A stretch of 6,217 nt of DNA from Acidobacteriaceae bacterium (lineage in GTDB: Bacteria; Acidobacteriota; Terriglobia; Terriglobales; Acidobacteriaceae). Shown piece by piece: positions 5,635-6,217 of this stretch. Position 1 is the stretch's first letter, and each line of letters opens with the position of its first letter. Under the pieces are notes generated by a model. It was not told the DNA's origin. It made no database searches and saw nothing but the letters and a program-made list of their open reading frames with translations. Both the position numbers and the translations under genes were made by a program. The stretch lies in the NCBI GenBank assembly GCA_027364815.1, contig DAHXOQ010000172.1, forward strand, positions 1 to 6,217, written 5' to 3'.

Positions 5635-6217
5635 TTACTCAGTTGCAGCAACCTGCTCAACCAGCTTCGTCGAAGCCACGGTCCAATCCGGTGCGCCAAC
5701 CTTGAAGCGCGCAAAACGGCGAACCGTAATGTTCTCGCCGAGCTTGGCAACCTTCTGCGCAATCAGTTCCTTGATCGTCACAGTCTGCTCCTTGATGAAG
5801 GGCTGCTCAATCAAGCAAACCTCCTCGTAGAACTTGGCCATCTTGCCCTCAACAATCTTCTCGATCACCGGGGCGGGCTTGCCGGTCTGCGCGGCCTGCG
5901 CGCGATAGATTTCCTTCTCGCGCTCCATGTCCTCAGGCGTCACATCTTCGCTGCGAACATAACGCGGGTCGGTCGCCGCAATGTGCATCGCAATGTCCTT
6001 CAGCAGATCCTGAAAATCATCCGTACGCGCCACAAAATCGCTCTCGCAGTTGAGTTCTATCAACACGCCGATCTTGCCGCCCGCGTGAATGTACGTTCCC
6101 ACGTAGCCCTCGTTCGTTGTACGCGCCGCCTTCTTCTGCGCCGACGCCATGCCGCGCTTGCGCAGCACCACGAACGCGTCTTCGATGTCTCCCTTGGATT
6201 CCTGGAGTGCCTTCAGG
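5635..6217 (-). CDS. tsf: Translation elongation factor Ts (5' end missing)
   Basis: EF-Ts is the cytoplasmic guanine-nucleotide exchange factor that recycles EF-Tu-GDP to EF-Tu-GTP. The frame is open to the window edge, giving 193 residues down to TAA at 5635-5637; probably about 20-30 N-terminal residues lie beyond 6217. The first visible residues (LKALQESKGDIEDAFVVLRK, then RG) are the second half of the N-terminal UBA-like EF-Tu-binding domain. NEGYVGTYIHAGGKIGVLIE starts the core domain. CESDFVARTDDF carries the family's [T/S]DFVA motif, whose Asp-Phe pair disturbs the Mg-GDP site of EF-Tu. The C-terminal GENITVRRFARF is also typical. Total size would be near 215-220, the short form with a reduced core, unlike the 283-residue E. 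coli protein. A GTG at 6169-6171 is an internal Val codon, not a start. In most bacteria rpsB precedes tsf, and it would lie past the right edge. Confidence 0.96.
   Translation of the reverse strand, partial: LKALQESKGDIEDAFVVLRKRGMASAQKKAARTTNEGYVGTYIHAGGKIGVLIELNCESDFVARTDDFQDLLKDIAMHIAATDPRYVRSEDVTPEDMEREKEIYRAQAAQTGKPAPVIEKIVEGKMAKFYEEVCLIEQPFIKEQTVTIKELIAQKVAKLGENITVRRFARFKVGAPDWTVASTKLVEQVAATE

Noticed and set aside
6169..6171. GTG as a start codon for EF-Ts
   Set aside because: The frame continues upstream with conserved EF-Ts UBA-domain residues (KALQESKGDIEDAF) to the window edge, so this is an internal Val codon.

Overview
The window looks like chromosomal DNA from a diderm (Gram-negative) bacterium. 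An outer-membrane beta-barrel protein, a lipoprotein signal and Shine-Dalgarno-led genes all support this. The OmpA-type protein with Ig-like inserts, the short-form EF-Ts and the DUF3494 protein on an Ig-like stalk suggest an acidobacterium from soil or a cold environment. That assignment is an inference from protein flavour, not proven.

Layout, left to right. Positions 1 to about 97 encode a piece of the anticodon-binding region of valyl-tRNA synthetase (+ strand). It breaks off abruptly into the catalytic half of a short-chain dehydrogenase/reductase (SDR, + strand, to 559) in a different reading frame. This junction is either an assembly/library chimera or a real deletion scar. The remaining genes are on the minus strand. 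An OmpA-family barrel protein (636-2381) converges on the SDR and ends at a strong hairpin/U-tract terminator (570-604). Upstream of it, behind its own terminator (2478-2515), is an 833-residue lipoprotein (2521-5022). It has five tandem Big_5-type Ig-like domains and a C-terminal DUF3494 (ice-binding) domain. Its leader lies in a 325-bp AT-rich stretch (5023-5347; about 33% G+C over 5041-5340) with an inverted repeat and a spaced direct repeat. Next come an untracked 42-codon gene for an extremely charged peptide (5348-5476), a terminator (5503-5551), and the translation factor gene tsf (5635 to the right edge, 5' end missing).

Functionally, the centre of the window is a cell-envelope block: an outer-membrane barrel probably anchored to peptidoglycan, and a lipid-anchored protein that presents a putative ice- or surface-binding domain at the end of a long stalk. 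Each of the two large genes has its own terminator and ribosome-binding site, so they are probably separate transcription units rather than an operon. The most noteworthy items are the DUF3494/Big_5 lipoprotein, the small charged ORF beside tsf, the near-identical terminators at the two ends, and the chimeric left edge.
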